From the NCBI GenBank assembly GCA_030431715.1, contig JAUIIO010000017.1:29481-93480 (forward strand): a DNA stretch of 64,000 nucleotides, written 5' to 3'. This document shows, in pieces, positions 41,701-50,272 of this stretch. Each line of letters begins with the position of its first letter. Within the stretch, counting starts at the first letter, position 1. Source of the DNA: a bacterium (lineage in GTDB: Bacteria > Bdellovibrionota_C > UBA2361 > RFPC01). Under the pieces are notes generated by a model. That model was not told the DNA's origin. It saw nothing but the letters and a program-made list of their open reading frames with translations, and made no database searches. Made by a program: the position numbers and the translations under genes.

Positions 41701-43703
41701 AACTCCTCGGCAATATCAAATCTTCTCAGTTCTTCAACTGGCGTATTCGCTGAGAGATATGGCAACGCCTCTTCGGCCAGCTCTATTATCGACTTATTAC
41801 CCTCTCTATAACCGTCAATGATCTCCTGCTCACATTCCCTAAATGCTGACTGAATCCAGAGATGTTGATTTGGAGGAGTCTTGGGAATCTTATCGTTTTT
41901 GAGAAGTGAATTTACTCGCCCTCCTTTTGTCAACGAGAGCTCTTTAGGATCACCCTCAAAAAAAAGCTGCTCCATAGTACGCGCAGGCCGGGCAATAGCG
42001 ATATGTAACTTTAGAGCTCGTAATCCACTGGCCTTTTGAATGCTTTCAAGAATCTGTCGATCGTTTTTAAGACCAACCAAGCATAGGGTATTCATTACTT
42101 CGGGATGTCTGGCAAATCTCCTCAGAGCTTGCCACGAGACAATCGAATCTTTGATTGTCTGCCGGTTTCGTCGTAAGTTGCTTTTAGAGACTCTATCCCC
42201 ACTTCGTTCCATGCTCTTGATAAGCTCTATATCCTCAAGTGCCTCAATCGCCTCATGTGGATACTTAAACTTTGGCATATTTACAGAGCTAAATATGGCT
42301 TTTCCGGCAAAAGTGCGCATAAGAGGTTCTCGAAGAACTGCCCTGTTAAAGTTTCTACACGCTCTTACTACCTGTTCTCGTTCTCCACTCTCACATGCGG
42401 CGATAAGCTCTCGAGAGCGCTTAGTGATTCTTGTCAGACGTCCAAGAGGGCGCCTTGCTTTCTTACCATCATGCATATGAGTAAGAGCTGAGTATGCGCT
42501 TGCATATCCGAGCATTGCACTGGAAAAACTCGCTCCTCTTGAAAGAGGAGAATCTTTCTCCGCGATTTTAAAGAAGGCAGTGGTAAGATTTTTAAATTCC
42601 GTATCGAGTGAATTATCAATCAGAGCTCCGGAAAGACTTGCGAAGGTGTCTGCAAGCTCTCGGATTCGTATTGGATAGGGATAGTCTATTTCACCGCATA
42701 TATTAGTGAGCTTTGTGAGCTTATCCTTGAGTGGAAGCTCTTCAAAACCTTCACCGAGCTTTGAATTAAGCCATGAAGTATGCCTCGCATGCAAGGCAAC
42801 TTGGTAGATCTCACCTATCTCGAGCTCTATTGCTGGGAGATCGGTATCGGCTGTTGCTTGTATTCCTCGTGATTTGTGCAGGCTCGTAAGTGTGGCTGAC
42901 AAGATACGATCTATGTTTATAGGAATTGGATGAGGATCAAGAAATTGATCAAACCTGACCTTTTTCTTATCAACATTCGAATACGCAACTAGTCGTGTAA
43001 GGCTCTCTGCGGCATTTACTGGGTTAAAACCCGCATCATGTACCCAAACAAGTGGCAGACTATAAAGCGCGCCTTCTTCAGCTTTAGAATTATCAGAGGG
43101 GCCATAGATCTTGGATTTTAAAGCATGACCAATTTCATGACCGATGTAAAAAAGGAGATCGCCAGGAGACTGTAGAATCTTTTCTTTTACGCCATCTATT
43201 TCCACTTCTGCCTTAAATAGCCCGGAGTTGAGCATAATCGCTGGTGGATTACTGTCTTTAAATACAGCGGCATTCGGCTCAGAAGTATCTGAAAGGTAAA
43301 AGTTTGGGACACATCCGAGTTTTTCTATCAGCTCAGGAAGATGCTTCTTTGTAAAATCTTGAAGTGATTTATTAAATGCAACGCCTTCATCTGATTCGGG
43401 AGAAACAATTCGATATCTTTCCCTAAAGTAGGTGTGTAGCACTCCTTGTTTAAGTGCTTCTTTAGCGTCTTGCTTAATTCGGCTTGAGGATTGGAAAGGT
43501 GATTGGTCTCTACGTTCGCTGGTAGCTGAGAAATGATGGACGGGATCGTCTTCCGTATTCTGAATCTCAGCAGAAGGGGCATCCTGCGCTGAGTGAGGGG
43601 CGTTACTGTGCTCAGGGGCTCTTACACTTAGCGTAGCGTTTGTGTCTGTTAAAACATCAGCATCAGAAGCAACAGCTGATATATCTGAAAAAACGGTATC
43701 CAT
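38775..43703 (-). CDS. Giant protein: HExxH metallopeptidase-like domain, helical middle, ABC1-like kinase end
   Basis: Counting from the first in-frame ATG (43745) the product is 1656 residues; the ATG at 43703, with an AGG ahead of it, is more likely and gives 1642. An M48-like zinc motif lies at 203-207 (IGHEIGHALK) with a Glu-rich follow-on (AEEGALYSLPLV). A helical region of about 1000 residues follows. The C-terminal ~350 residues look like an ABC1/UbiB kinase: WGEVLGSASVSIGLEF, HVLSLRRPHV where VAVKVxRP is expected (so Lys is Ser), then DTDRHGGN (1497-1504) and FIKHFDLKAYQFG. No signal peptide was seen. It may be a toxin- or effector-like fusion or a large regulatory protein. Confidence 0.6.
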   Translation of the reverse strand: MDTVFSDISAVASDADVLTDTNATLSVRAPEHSNAPHSAQDAPSAEIQNTEDDPVHHFSATSERRDQSPFQSSSRIKQDAKEALKQGVLHTYFRERYRIVSPESDEGVAFNKSLQDFTKKHLPELIEKLGCVPNFYLSDTSEPNAAVFKDSNPPAIMLNSGLFKAEVEIDGVKEKILQSPGDLLFYIGHEIGHALKSKIYGPSDNSKAEEGALYSLPLVWVHDAGFNPVNAAESLTRLVAYSNVDKKKVRFDQFLDPHPIPINIDRILSATLTSLHKSRGIQATADTDLPAIELEIGEIYQVALHARHTSWLNSKLGEGFEELPLKDKLTKLTNICGEIDYPYPIRIRELADTFASLSGALIDNSLDTEFKNLTTAFFKIAEKDSPLSRGASFSSAMLGYASAYSALTHMHDGKKARRPLGRLTRITKRSRELIAACESGEREQVVRACRNFNRAVLREPLMRTFAGKAIFSSVNMPKFKYPHEAIEALEDIELIKSMERSGDRVSKSNLRRNRQTIKDSIVSWQALRRFARHPEVMNTLCLVGLKNDRQILESIQKASGLRALKLHIAIARPARTMEQLFFEGDPKELSLTKGGRVNSLLKNDKIPKTPPNQHLWIQSAFRECEQEIIDGYREGNKSIIELAEEALPYLSANTPVEELRRFDIAEEFPELFLAINGLCHYDDTIARVMNLSSEESERCKFLNAALSYLTTLEKNTPGTCTKALQLAVDSIHNAHNFDNESSTIYSFHLAGGLVESGALRWINNLPDSINSQSVKSSSLSKYSEKHEWHEYDTKLISRTLASLGIPDVFDVTDIDELITRHKEAAVIVEGLAEEMWFSKYSADMKFALSSFTLCSLKHMLRENDDTINPEQLFELIAILDEQVLKYEVDDGWRQPLVEKCQRMLNRDIRVLKSALKSAKTDKALHLAGKLGALGLLSLSDEVNIQQGLLARIRKYKSANTRMSLACMLISPDVRVSPSVEIRGVAKEIIIAAMRVDIGLDDGSKSFTKSLKKKAEKMLESTTKSEHLSLLRDLADAVVSQEESGFELEELSKKLSENELKGAAGYGIIAEIVMTYARHSPEQLNNCLEFLLSPKESAGNKKFLTLMQDAIGAYQINSHDYDRDKFLKLPKFLQEDPTSGHSERFLNDQARAWHQNFWRQPLDVRAILIRECLLGENDTTTAIDIDLFDMCMKKTFNGNPVADVTRDYIFSYLQALPDFSKHLGLAALTVAGERVRGGASEEEAIASLLEYLGALHTKAGQRGASSSLVKNDKRHIFNRLKYNANKEPRWDTIKRAKERRGAIEKGCSEFYGEQVTVVSWGEVLGSASVSIGLEFTLSNGATHVLSLRRPHVEDQSNEGARVILDALEKLELEESKKSAPIVKSLIVEAREQLLLETNTMIAKSQFDQAQEDAYGLSVSYGKRHYEIDAVQVLACGEDWYVMTKAEGEHFAEEAMGSQDPEESRNLAVVNLAVELRNIFRGAFDTDRHGGNLKHIKQGNTTFIKHFDLKAYQFGTIDEEAISELISFFRGFNVDEFAPDEFMEQMFLTVEEDQLHPYVRKVRNSLIGLAEYVKVEGFTKQDLTVSLISALRCEDISPLVPKVIRDHFPEEMHSFVDNFFSGDLDLSFFGLTEEDLVHIKKRSS

Positions 43704-43827
43704 AAACAAACCTAGGAGCACAATCTCCCGAAAAAACGCTATCAATGTGTTATGGGACGTAGAAACTTACAGGACTCATAGTAGCATAAGGCACTGTAAG
43801 TATTGCTGAAAATGCTCTAGTACTGCG

Positions 43828-44646
43828 CTAATCTAACTGCTTTCCGGTTGGATACTTACCTACAATACGATACTCAAGCGTACGAGAGCTCATGTCGTGA
43901 AGGAGTGCATCTGATAATTCGGCAGCAAGCTCAAAATCTATCCAGAAGAGATACTCCCAATCTGTTCCCGGAATTGGCCGAGAAGTAAGTTTGGTCATAT
44001 TGGCTTTATGATCTCTAAGTACTTCAAGAACTGAAAGAAGGGCTCCTTCCTCATGTTTAACTTTAAAAGTCATAGAGCATTTATTCTTTGTTCCCGAAAC
44101 AACGGTGAGCTCTGTTTGAGCAAGTATGAGAAATCTTGTGAAGTTATGAGAGATGTCTTCGATATTCTTTTTAAGAAGAGTCATCTCAGCAGGAGCTGCA
44201 AGTGATGCGGGAACAATAGCAGCCTCATCAAGGCTTCCGGGAGCAATCATTGATGCAGCTCCAGTGGTTGAACGAGCTACAATTTTCTCCCAATTATGCT
44301 CACTACAAATCTTTTTGCACTGCTCAAATGCTTTTGGATGAGAGTAGACCTTTTGTATATCTTCAAGGGCGACACCGGTTGGTGCGAGTAGATTTAAATG
44401 GATTTGGACAAAGAGCTCCCCAATGATCTTTAGTGGAGAATGAAAGAGTCTATCGATGTTTTCGTGAACATTACTGGTTATAGAATTTTCAAAGGGAATT
44501 ACGGCAAATGAATCTGAGGATTCCTGTACCGAACTAAAGATCTCAGCAAAGCTAGCGCACGGGATCAGGGTATATCCAGTTGCGAAAAGATGGCTAGCTG
44601 CACGGTGGCTAAAGGTATTTTCAGGGCCAAGAAAGTAAACGTTCAT
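43828..44646 (-). CDS. pheA: Prephenate dehydratase (PheA) with ACT domain
   Basis: The 272-residue product starts MNVYFLGPENTFSHRAASHL and has the dehydratase motifs IPFENSITSNVHENIDRL and SHNFTRFLIL. A C-terminal ACT domain (about 190-270, with the TKLTSRPIPGTDWEYLFWID stretch) binds phenylalanine for feedback control. It makes phenylpyruvate from prephenate. It lacks an N-terminal chorismate mutase. It follows tyrA by 6 bp, forming an aromatic amino acid unit. Confidence 0.93.
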   Translation of the reverse strand: MNVYFLGPENTFSHRAASHLFATGYTLIPCASFAEIFSSVQESSDSFAVIPFENSITSNVHENIDRLFHSPLKIIGELFVQIHLNLLAPTGVALEDIQKVYSHPKAFEQCKKICSEHNWEKIVARSTTGAASMIAPGSLDEAAIVPASLAAPAEMTLLKKNIEDISHNFTRFLILAQTELTVVSGTKNKCSMTFKVKHEEGALLSVLEVLRDHKANMTKLTSRPIPGTDWEYLFWIDFELAAELSDALLHDMSSRTLEYRIVGKYPTGKQLD

Positions 44647-44652
44647 GAAAAG

Positions 44653-45390
44653 TTACGAAAAGAGTTCTTTAAGTTTAAAAAAAGCCTGTTCAAATTCACT
44701 CCATTTCTTGGAGCAATATGGGTTATAGGCATACATATCACGTAACAGCTGCTTATCTATTGATATCATTTCAACAAAGTCCATCATAGCAGTGGCGGAG
44801 CCGGTATCAATAAAACTTCTGTTAAGCTCCATGTCTTTTAATAGAAGCGCTGTCGATAGAGCTGTGAACTGAAAGCGAGCTGTCAGCCGATCGTGCTCAT
44901 CACAGCTCATGAGCACAACCTCAGGCCCCATGCCGTTGAAGAGTGATTTTATCGCAGCAAAATCGTCGTCTGAACAGCGAACCTGATCTACTACAATCTT
45001 AAAGGCAGAGAGATCTCGGCCGGATTTAAGGTACGTTGCCGGACCAAACATCGGGTGTGTGCAGACGATCTGTACAGCTTCTGGAAGAAGTCTCTCCATA
45101 CACTCTTTAGGGTGTAGCTTGGTGCTACAAACATCTAAAACCGTAGCGGTAGGAGCAATCTGTGTGCTTATCTCTGTCAAAACGTTTTCAAACTTTGATA
45201 TCGGGCAGGCTATAAAGATAAGCTCAGCACCTACTGCCTTATCAAGCGACTCAGGTGCAGCATGACTGTCTGAATTCGGGTCATAAATGGCGATATCAAG
45301 ATTCGGCTCTGAAATGGACAGTAGTTCACCTAGGAGCTGACCAAATCTCCCGTATCCTATAATGCCTGCGCTGCTAAACTTTCTGCTCAT
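44653..45390 (-). CDS. tyrA: Prephenate/arogenate dehydrogenase (TyrA)
   Basis: The 245-residue product has the Rossmann start AGIIGYGRFGQLLGELLSIS, then LIFIACPISKFENVLTEI and VCTHPMFGPATYLKSG with the family His. It ends in the helical dimerisation part. It oxidises prephenate or arogenate on the way to tyrosine. It is slightly shorter than E. coli TyrA because it carries no mutase domain. It is immediately upstream of pheA. Confidence 0.88.
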   Translation of the reverse strand: MSRKFSSAGIIGYGRFGQLLGELLSISEPNLDIAIYDPNSDSHAAPESLDKAVGAELIFIACPISKFENVLTEISTQIAPTATVLDVCSTKLHPKECMERLLPEAVQIVCTHPMFGPATYLKSGRDLSAFKIVVDQVRCSDDDFAAIKSLFNGMGPEVVLMSCDEHDRLTARFQFTALSTALLLKDMELNRSFIDTGSATAMMDFVEMISIDKQLLRDMYAYNPYCSKKWSEFEQAFFKLKELFS

Positions 45391-45433
45391 GTCAGCATCT
45401 TACATGACAGATACACTTTCGTCATTTAACTGA

Positions 45434-46162
45434 TTACGAACCTGTAGGGGGAGTAACGACTGAGCGTATCTTGTCTTCAAGGTCGTTGATGTATCCTGAC
45501 ATGCTCTTTGCGGCCTGATCTATGGCTCCTAGCGCTTGTTTTGTTTCTGGTGTCATCGTGGCATCGACCTGAGCCACATAGACCATGGCCACTATCTCCT
45601 GAAGCGGATTGTTGAGATCATTTCTTATATCCGCTCCAAGTGTACTGACCTCATCATCGTTCTCTACCTTTAACTTTTGGTACCCTGCTAGGGCCATATC
45701 AGCAGGAGCGTTCTCACTAAGCCTGCCCTTATCACGAATCATAGAGAGGTGCGCATCCAGCCCTACAACAATAAGGTCCGGCTGATACTCTGCTTCAAGA
45801 ATTGATTCCTTAAGTAGCTGTACACTACCGTCAGGGAGCACAGAGCTAGAGATAACGAGATCAATGTTTCTGCGACTTAGCATTAACCTAGCAAGGGTAA
45901 TACTTGGAACATATATGATCTGACAGTGGGATACTGTTTGTTCAAGGCAGGCTGTCATTTCAACAGCCATATCGTGGCTGGCATTAAGAATAAGCACAGA
46001 AAATGGAAGCTCCGGCGAGCTTTTCTCAGCTACCTTTTTGAGGTTGTCCATTGCCGGCGGCCGCTGAAAAGGCTGAGCTTGAGTTTCATTGCTGACTCTC
46101 AGATAGAGCCGTCTTCGTTTAAGCGGAGAGGTTGGGACTGATACCATGCGGTGCTGGAACAT
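45434..46162 (-). CDS. Two-component-like protein lacking phospho-acceptor residues
   Basis: The 242-residue product has a receiver-like part (PFSVLILNASHDMAVEMTAC to about residue 150) where the usual phospho-acceptor Asp in DLVISSSVLPDG is Ser. A HisKA-like helix pair follows (LGADIRNDLNNPLQEIVAMV) in which the phospho-acceptor His of the usual RHDLNNPLQ is Asn. There is no ATPase domain. It may act as a non-enzymatic dimerisation or partner protein. A basic, Pro-rich N-terminus precedes it. It is followed by tyrA, divergent in function. Confidence 0.65.
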   Translation of the reverse strand: MFQHRMVSVPTSPLKRRRLYLRVSNETQAQPFQRPPAMDNLKKVAEKSSPELPFSVLILNASHDMAVEMTACLEQTVSHCQIIYVPSITLARLMLSRRNIDLVISSSVLPDGSVQLLKESILEAEYQPDLIVVGLDAHLSMIRDKGRLSENAPADMALAGYQKLKVENDDEVSTLGADIRNDLNNPLQEIVAMVYVAQVDATMTPETKQALGAIDQAAKSMSGYINDLEDKIRSVVTPPTGS

Positions 46163-46243
46163 GTAGATACGATGGAGAAAGGGGGAGAACGGAGCGGTAT
46201 TTTGGGGGATAGGTGGGGTAGGCGACTTCGATTATACCTAATA

Positions 46244-46397
46244 CTTTGTCCTGCTCCTTGTCCTATTCCTGCCCCAATCAATCTCTGCGAGTATCTGTAA
46301 CCTTCCTTCAGCCCCGACCACGCTGGATGGCAGGCATAGTTGTTGTGGTGCCATGGGGATTTTTAGGAGCAGGAATAGGACAAGGAGCAGGACAAGG
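46244..46397. repeat. Long inverted repeat of the GGACAAGG family
   Basis: Arms 46244-46275 and 46366-46397 match in 30 of 32 positions as reverse complements, around a loop of about 90 nt. Each arm carries the same sequence as the repeats in the parS region. It occupies most of the 261-bp gap between tldD and the two-component-like gene and may form a transcription terminator or a structured RNA. Confidence 0.8.
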
Positions 46398-46423
46398 TAT
46401 GTGTGGTGGTGGGCCTAAGTAGG

Positions 46424-48067
46424 TCACTTCGATCGATACATCTTCGGACGGCTAAGGATGTAAGGAGTTATGAGCTCTTCGTCTTTTGATTGAAGTTCGA
46501 GGTTTCTGAGTACTACTGCTGGTGAAATCGTTGTCACTGGTAGAAAGCCTGACTCAGCGCCGCAGTAGCTATTGTCTACTTCTAGTTCTTTCCCAACAGC
46601 TATAATATTGCCGAGAGCTTGCAGTGGGGTTCCTACAAAATCTACGCCCTTTACTGGCTCCTCGCGGCCGTCAGCGTAGAGCAGGGTAGCGTATGCGATA
46701 TCTCCGTAGAAAGCTTGGAAGTCATAGCTAGTGGTGTCCGTTTCACCGTCTATGCTTTCGTAAACGATAAGGCCAAATGGCTTTTTTTGAGCACGAATCT
46801 CTTCAAGAAGAATAGCTTTAAGATCATCAATGGTGTTCTCAGAGTGCCCTTCTACAATAGTGACTCCCATGCGGCTAATCGGGCGTTGAAATTTTTTGCT
46901 ACGGGCATGTCCGTTAGAAACATGTTTTCCCTTCTTAATAGCAGATCTTGTGGTAAGAAAACCCTTAAGAACTCCGTCTTCTACGAGTAACGCGTCCTGT
47001 GCTTCCACACCTTCATCATCATACTGATATGATCCAATACAGGTATGACCTCTATAACGAGTTAGTTGTGGATTGTCGCGAATGGTAATGTCCTCGTGAA
47101 CTATCTTCTTGCCAACATGCCCCTTAAAGGTTTGTCCCTCTCCGTTTGATAGAAAACGTGAGCCCTCCAGTCGGTGACCAATAGCTTCGTGAAAGAGTAG
47201 TCCTGCTGCCTTTGGATAGAGAAGAACCGGTCCAGAGAATGAGTGTAGCTTTCGAGCATCGATGAGACTTACGAGCTGATCATACTTTTTCAGCATCTCT
47301 CTCTTAAACTCTTTCATGGTTGGAATCTCTGAGAGATTAGCAGTATGGATAACGAAGTCCTGATCGTACTGCGCGCCTTCTCTACTGAGGTGCCTTATGT
47401 TAGCAAGTATTGAAAAGACCTTACGGTGTTGAACAATCACACTCCCCTCTGTGTTTACGAGGATATGTGTTTGCTGCGTGGTATCAATTTCTACGTAGTT
47501 TCCAGTGACATATTTGAGTTCAGAGAGCCACTTTGAAGCTCGTTTACAGAACCTTACCCATTTGTCTTCATCGATGTAGTCTAGACGTGAGTACGTTATG
47601 CTCTTAACCGGTTTTGTTCTGGTAAATGAGGTCAGTTTTTTAAAGGCGTCCACGGTGGAGAGTCCTGCGGCCTTTCGATCACTGTAATCAGAGAGAGCTT
47701 CCCTAAATTTCGCTTCTGAAAGCCGCCACAGAGCGATCCGTAGCCCACTGTGGTCTCTGTCATCGATAGGTACTGTTATGTGATGATATGACTCTCGCTC
47801 ATCATCGTTGTCGTATAAACCGCCATCAGTGACCTGATCATAACGGTATGAGCCGACACGGATATCGCAGAATACGTTTCTGGTGTTATCCGAACGACGT
47901 CTGTATGTAGAGCCACTACTTGCCCAAGTATTAAACCACGCGATGTCTCGTAAGATGAAAGATGAGTAGTAGGGCCTTGGAAATCCTGCGACTTTCATCT
48001 TAAGCGTACGACGGCAATCTTTACGCAGTATCTCTATAAGTTCATCTACATACTTTCTGGATAGCAT
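46424..48067 (-). CDS. tldD: TldD/PmbA-family metallopeptidase
   Basis: The 547-residue product has the metal-binding motif LLFHEAIGHRLEG and later ARSKKFQRPISRMGVTIVEG and SYDFQAFYGDIAYATLLYAD as in TldD proteins. TldD with TldE cleaves peptides such as the microcin B17 leader and CcdA. No TldE/PmbA gene was seen next to it, so it may work alone or with a distant partner. It is longer than E. coli TldD (481 residues) because of an extended N-terminal half. The family is certain; the symbol is less so. Confidence 0.85.
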   Translation of the reverse strand: MLSRKYVDELIEILRKDCRRTLKMKVAGFPRPYYSSFILRDIAWFNTWASSGSTYRRRSDNTRNVFCDIRVGSYRYDQVTDGGLYDNDDERESYHHITVPIDDRDHSGLRIALWRLSEAKFREALSDYSDRKAAGLSTVDAFKKLTSFTRTKPVKSITYSRLDYIDEDKWVRFCKRASKWLSELKYVTGNYVEIDTTQQTHILVNTEGSVIVQHRKVFSILANIRHLSREGAQYDQDFVIHTANLSEIPTMKEFKREMLKKYDQLVSLIDARKLHSFSGPVLLYPKAAGLLFHEAIGHRLEGSRFLSNGEGQTFKGHVGKKIVHEDITIRDNPQLTRYRGHTCIGSYQYDDEGVEAQDALLVEDGVLKGFLTTRSAIKKGKHVSNGHARSKKFQRPISRMGVTIVEGHSENTIDDLKAILLEEIRAQKKPFGLIVYESIDGETDTTSYDFQAFYGDIAYATLLYADGREEPVKGVDFVGTPLQALGNIIAVGKELEVDNSYCGAESGFLPVTTISPAVVLRNLELQSKDEELITPYILSRPKMYRSK

Positions 48068-48252
48068 TTGTGTACTTTGTCTACTTTTGAGCTGTTAAGA
48101 GTGACAAGCTTAGCGCAAGATAGCGCTCTATAGCCACCTTCAGATAACTGTAATTTAGATGCAGTGATGTCTTTCGCGATACACCTTTAACGTCATCATA
48201 ACGGCCTGAAAAGAGGCGGTTTATTGACTAGGAAAGTAAATATAACGGCGTG

Positions 48253-48909
48253 CTATTCGGGAAATCGAAATCTGCTGACCCAAGCCATTATGTGCGCGAG
48301 CTCGTCGTCAGGAAGGAGCTCTTCATCGTAGTACATTGGCTCTTTAGAGATCACCGATCGGAGCATATCGAAAGTTGGTCGCTGCCTCTCTTCATGACAG
48401 CCGAAGCAGTAAGATTGCCAGAGATCCATACCGGTTAACATATTTGCTTCTAGGTGAGAAGGAATTCCAAACTCACGCTTCCCTGCTTCTGTTACGTCAC
48501 CATTGGCTGTGAAATAACTTGTGACGGTATTTACGGGTGTTGGAGTAGGGGTTGGGGTAGGAAGACTCGGAGTAGGAGAAGGCGAGCTCATCTGGCAAAC
48601 CACCTTTCCTGTCTTATAGAGTTTTCTCGTGTTACGTAGCCTCTTCTTAAATCTTACATCTGTGGGATTTTCTCGCTTTTTCTTTCTGAGCGTTCTGACC
48701 TTAGACTGTAATGATTTAAATAGAAATTGGCCATTTCGGTTTCTTAGAAGTCCAGGCTGATTATCCAGACACACTATTTCCTTTGACCGATCCTTGCCGT
48801 TCACACGGTAGGTTACTTCAATAAGGGATATGTCTTGAGGATTAACTGCGCTTAGACCAAGTAAGAAGAAACTAGCGAAAACTATGTAATAACCTTTTTG
48901 TAAAACCAT
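48253..48909 (-). CDS. Exported c-type cytochrome-like protein with Pro/Thr linker
   Basis: The start is set at 48909 (MVLQKGYYIVFASFFLLGLS), which gives a good signal peptide; an upstream ATG at 48939 is less suitable. Basic coiled segment (about 55-95), then a (Pro-Thr)n linker and the C-terminal haem domain with CFGCH and a distal Met in the MYYDEEL or IMAWV region. One haem is expected in the periplasm. The redox partner is unknown. Confidence 0.75.
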   Translation of the reverse strand: MVLQKGYYIVFASFFLLGLSAVNPQDISLIEVTYRVNGKDRSKEIVCLDNQPGLLRNRNGQFLFKSLQSKVRTLRKKKRENPTDVRFKKRLRNTRKLYKTGKVVCQMSSPSPTPSLPTPTPTPTPVNTVTSYFTANGDVTEAGKREFGIPSHLEANMLTGMDLWQSYCFGCHEERQRPTFDMLRSVISKEPMYYDEELLPDDELAHIMAWVSRFRFPE

Positions 48910-49025
48910 TCTACTGGTTTTATGAGCGGATAGAAGCACACGGTAACATAGCAGCGAGAAATATGTGCTAAATTACCGTAAAGATTCTAATTCAGGAGAA
49001 TGCGTAATGGAGCATGTATAGTTAT

Positions 49026-49604
49026 TTAGGGGCAATTCGCGCACCTTACTTCGAGCTGTGCTAGGTCTGGTTTTACAGATGGAATATCTGCGTCCTTAGG
49101 AATAAAGGTAAATTCCGACACACCAAATGCCTCAATCTTGTCTGGACCTGTGAGCTTATGCTCAGGCGAAGATGGATCTGGACGGTACATTACTGCTGGC
49201 ATCGAGGCAGCAACTGATTTTGAATTCCTAACTGTTACTACAAATGAACCAGCGTCATTAATATCTGAAATGGTTGTTATCTTAAGCTTCGGAGTAAGGC
49301 AGCTAAAACGGTACCTTGGGCTAGCTTCCGTAAACCCGTCATAGCAAATAACAGACCCATCATCATCAGCTCCTGCCTGACAGTTGATACCACCGTGATC
49401 ACTGCAACTTAAAAGCCCCTGTGTTGGAATTTCAACATCAGCGTGATTGATCTCAGGAAGCTTCGCTTTTTGCGCATTTTCTACTGGTTCTGACGAATAG
49501 TGAGTAATGCCGTCTTTGTCTTTCCACTTGTATATTTCAGCATAAGCATCTTTTGCTGCGCTAAAAGTTGCGAGAAAACATATGATAAAAACTAAGTGCT
49601 TCAT
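49026..49604 (-). CDS. Exported DUF4124-domain protein
   Basis: The start at 49604 gives a signal peptide (MKHLVFIICFLATFSAAKDA). The DUF4124 motif EIYKWKDKDGITHYSSEPVE follows directly. The remaining 150 residues contain four or more Cys (LLSCSDHGGINC, VICYDG, FSCLTP and a final RCANC) and a beta-rich end. DUF4124 is a small periplasmic domain of unknown role. It is the last in a short group of exported proteins. Confidence 0.8.
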   Translation of the reverse strand: MKHLVFIICFLATFSAAKDAYAEIYKWKDKDGITHYSSEPVENAQKAKLPEINHADVEIPTQGLLSCSDHGGINCQAGADDDGSVICYDGFTEASPRYRFSCLTPKLKITTISDINDAGSFVVTVRNSKSVAASMPAVMYRPDPSSPEHKLTGPDKIEAFGVSEFTFIPKDADIPSVKPDLAQLEVRCANCP

Positions 49605-49664
49605 GCCGTAAGTATAAAGCACATCTGTGGCATGCGGAAGTTCAAAATCATCCAATCTCTCCCC

Positions 49665-50141
49665 TTAGGAAAAGAGAGGAGAAAGAGTCAGACAAATACC
49701 AAGACTCAGTCCAAAGAGGATATGTGCAAAGAAGTATACAAGTGCCATCTTTGTGCCATCTTCACGGATAGAACGTATCGGATGATGCTCAGCTAAAAGC
49801 GGTACGAGAATAAAAAACACGACGAATCCGTGGGCTGCCCCGACCGAGGCTGCTATCGGAACAAAGAGCTCTCTCAGGGAACCGAGTGGGGTAAGATAGA
49901 ACAGTAATGTGTAGAGCATTGCAAAAGTGATTCCTGCTGCGATGTGTAGCATGACGCCAACTTGAAAAGATGATTTATTAATCGATCCCGTTATAGTACT
50001 GCCTACGGCGTCTACCATACCAATAGATGTGAGACCGACTCTGTGTGCTGCATAGACAAATGCCGTCATAACTCCTGTTGCTATAAGTCCTGCAAATATG
50101 CTTGTAGTGAGAATATCGAAGAGAATCGTAATCTGGTTCAT
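49665..50141 (-). CDS. Four-helix integral membrane protein, unknown function
   Basis: The start is at 50141 because GGAGG lies just before it; the open frame goes 15 bp further. The product (158 residues) has four membrane segments (about 5-30, 58-82, 90-112, 130-150). No family is recognised. It stands alone between a DUF4124 gene and the sigma-54 activator gene. Confidence 0.7.
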   Translation of the reverse strand: MNQITILFDILTTSIFAGLIATGVMTAFVYAAHRVGLTSIGMVDAVGSTITGSINKSSFQVGVMLHIAAGITFAMLYTLLFYLTPLGSLRELFVPIAASVGAAHGFVVFFILVPLLAEHHPIRSIREDGTKMALVYFFAHILFGLSLGICLTLSPLFS

Positions 50142-50272
50142 AATGCCTCCATGCAAAGTATTTTAGTTTTATGACTAACTGTATTGACGAGATTTTAGGA
50201 GTAATCTTACAGAGGCCGTATGATCTTGATCTAAGGGGCTGAGATCCCGGTAGAATGTATGTTCAGCTTTGC

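Noticed and set aside
46244..46397. attC site
   Set aside because: It is palindromic but lacks GTTRRRY/RYYYAAC cores and shares sequence with the parS-region repeats instead.
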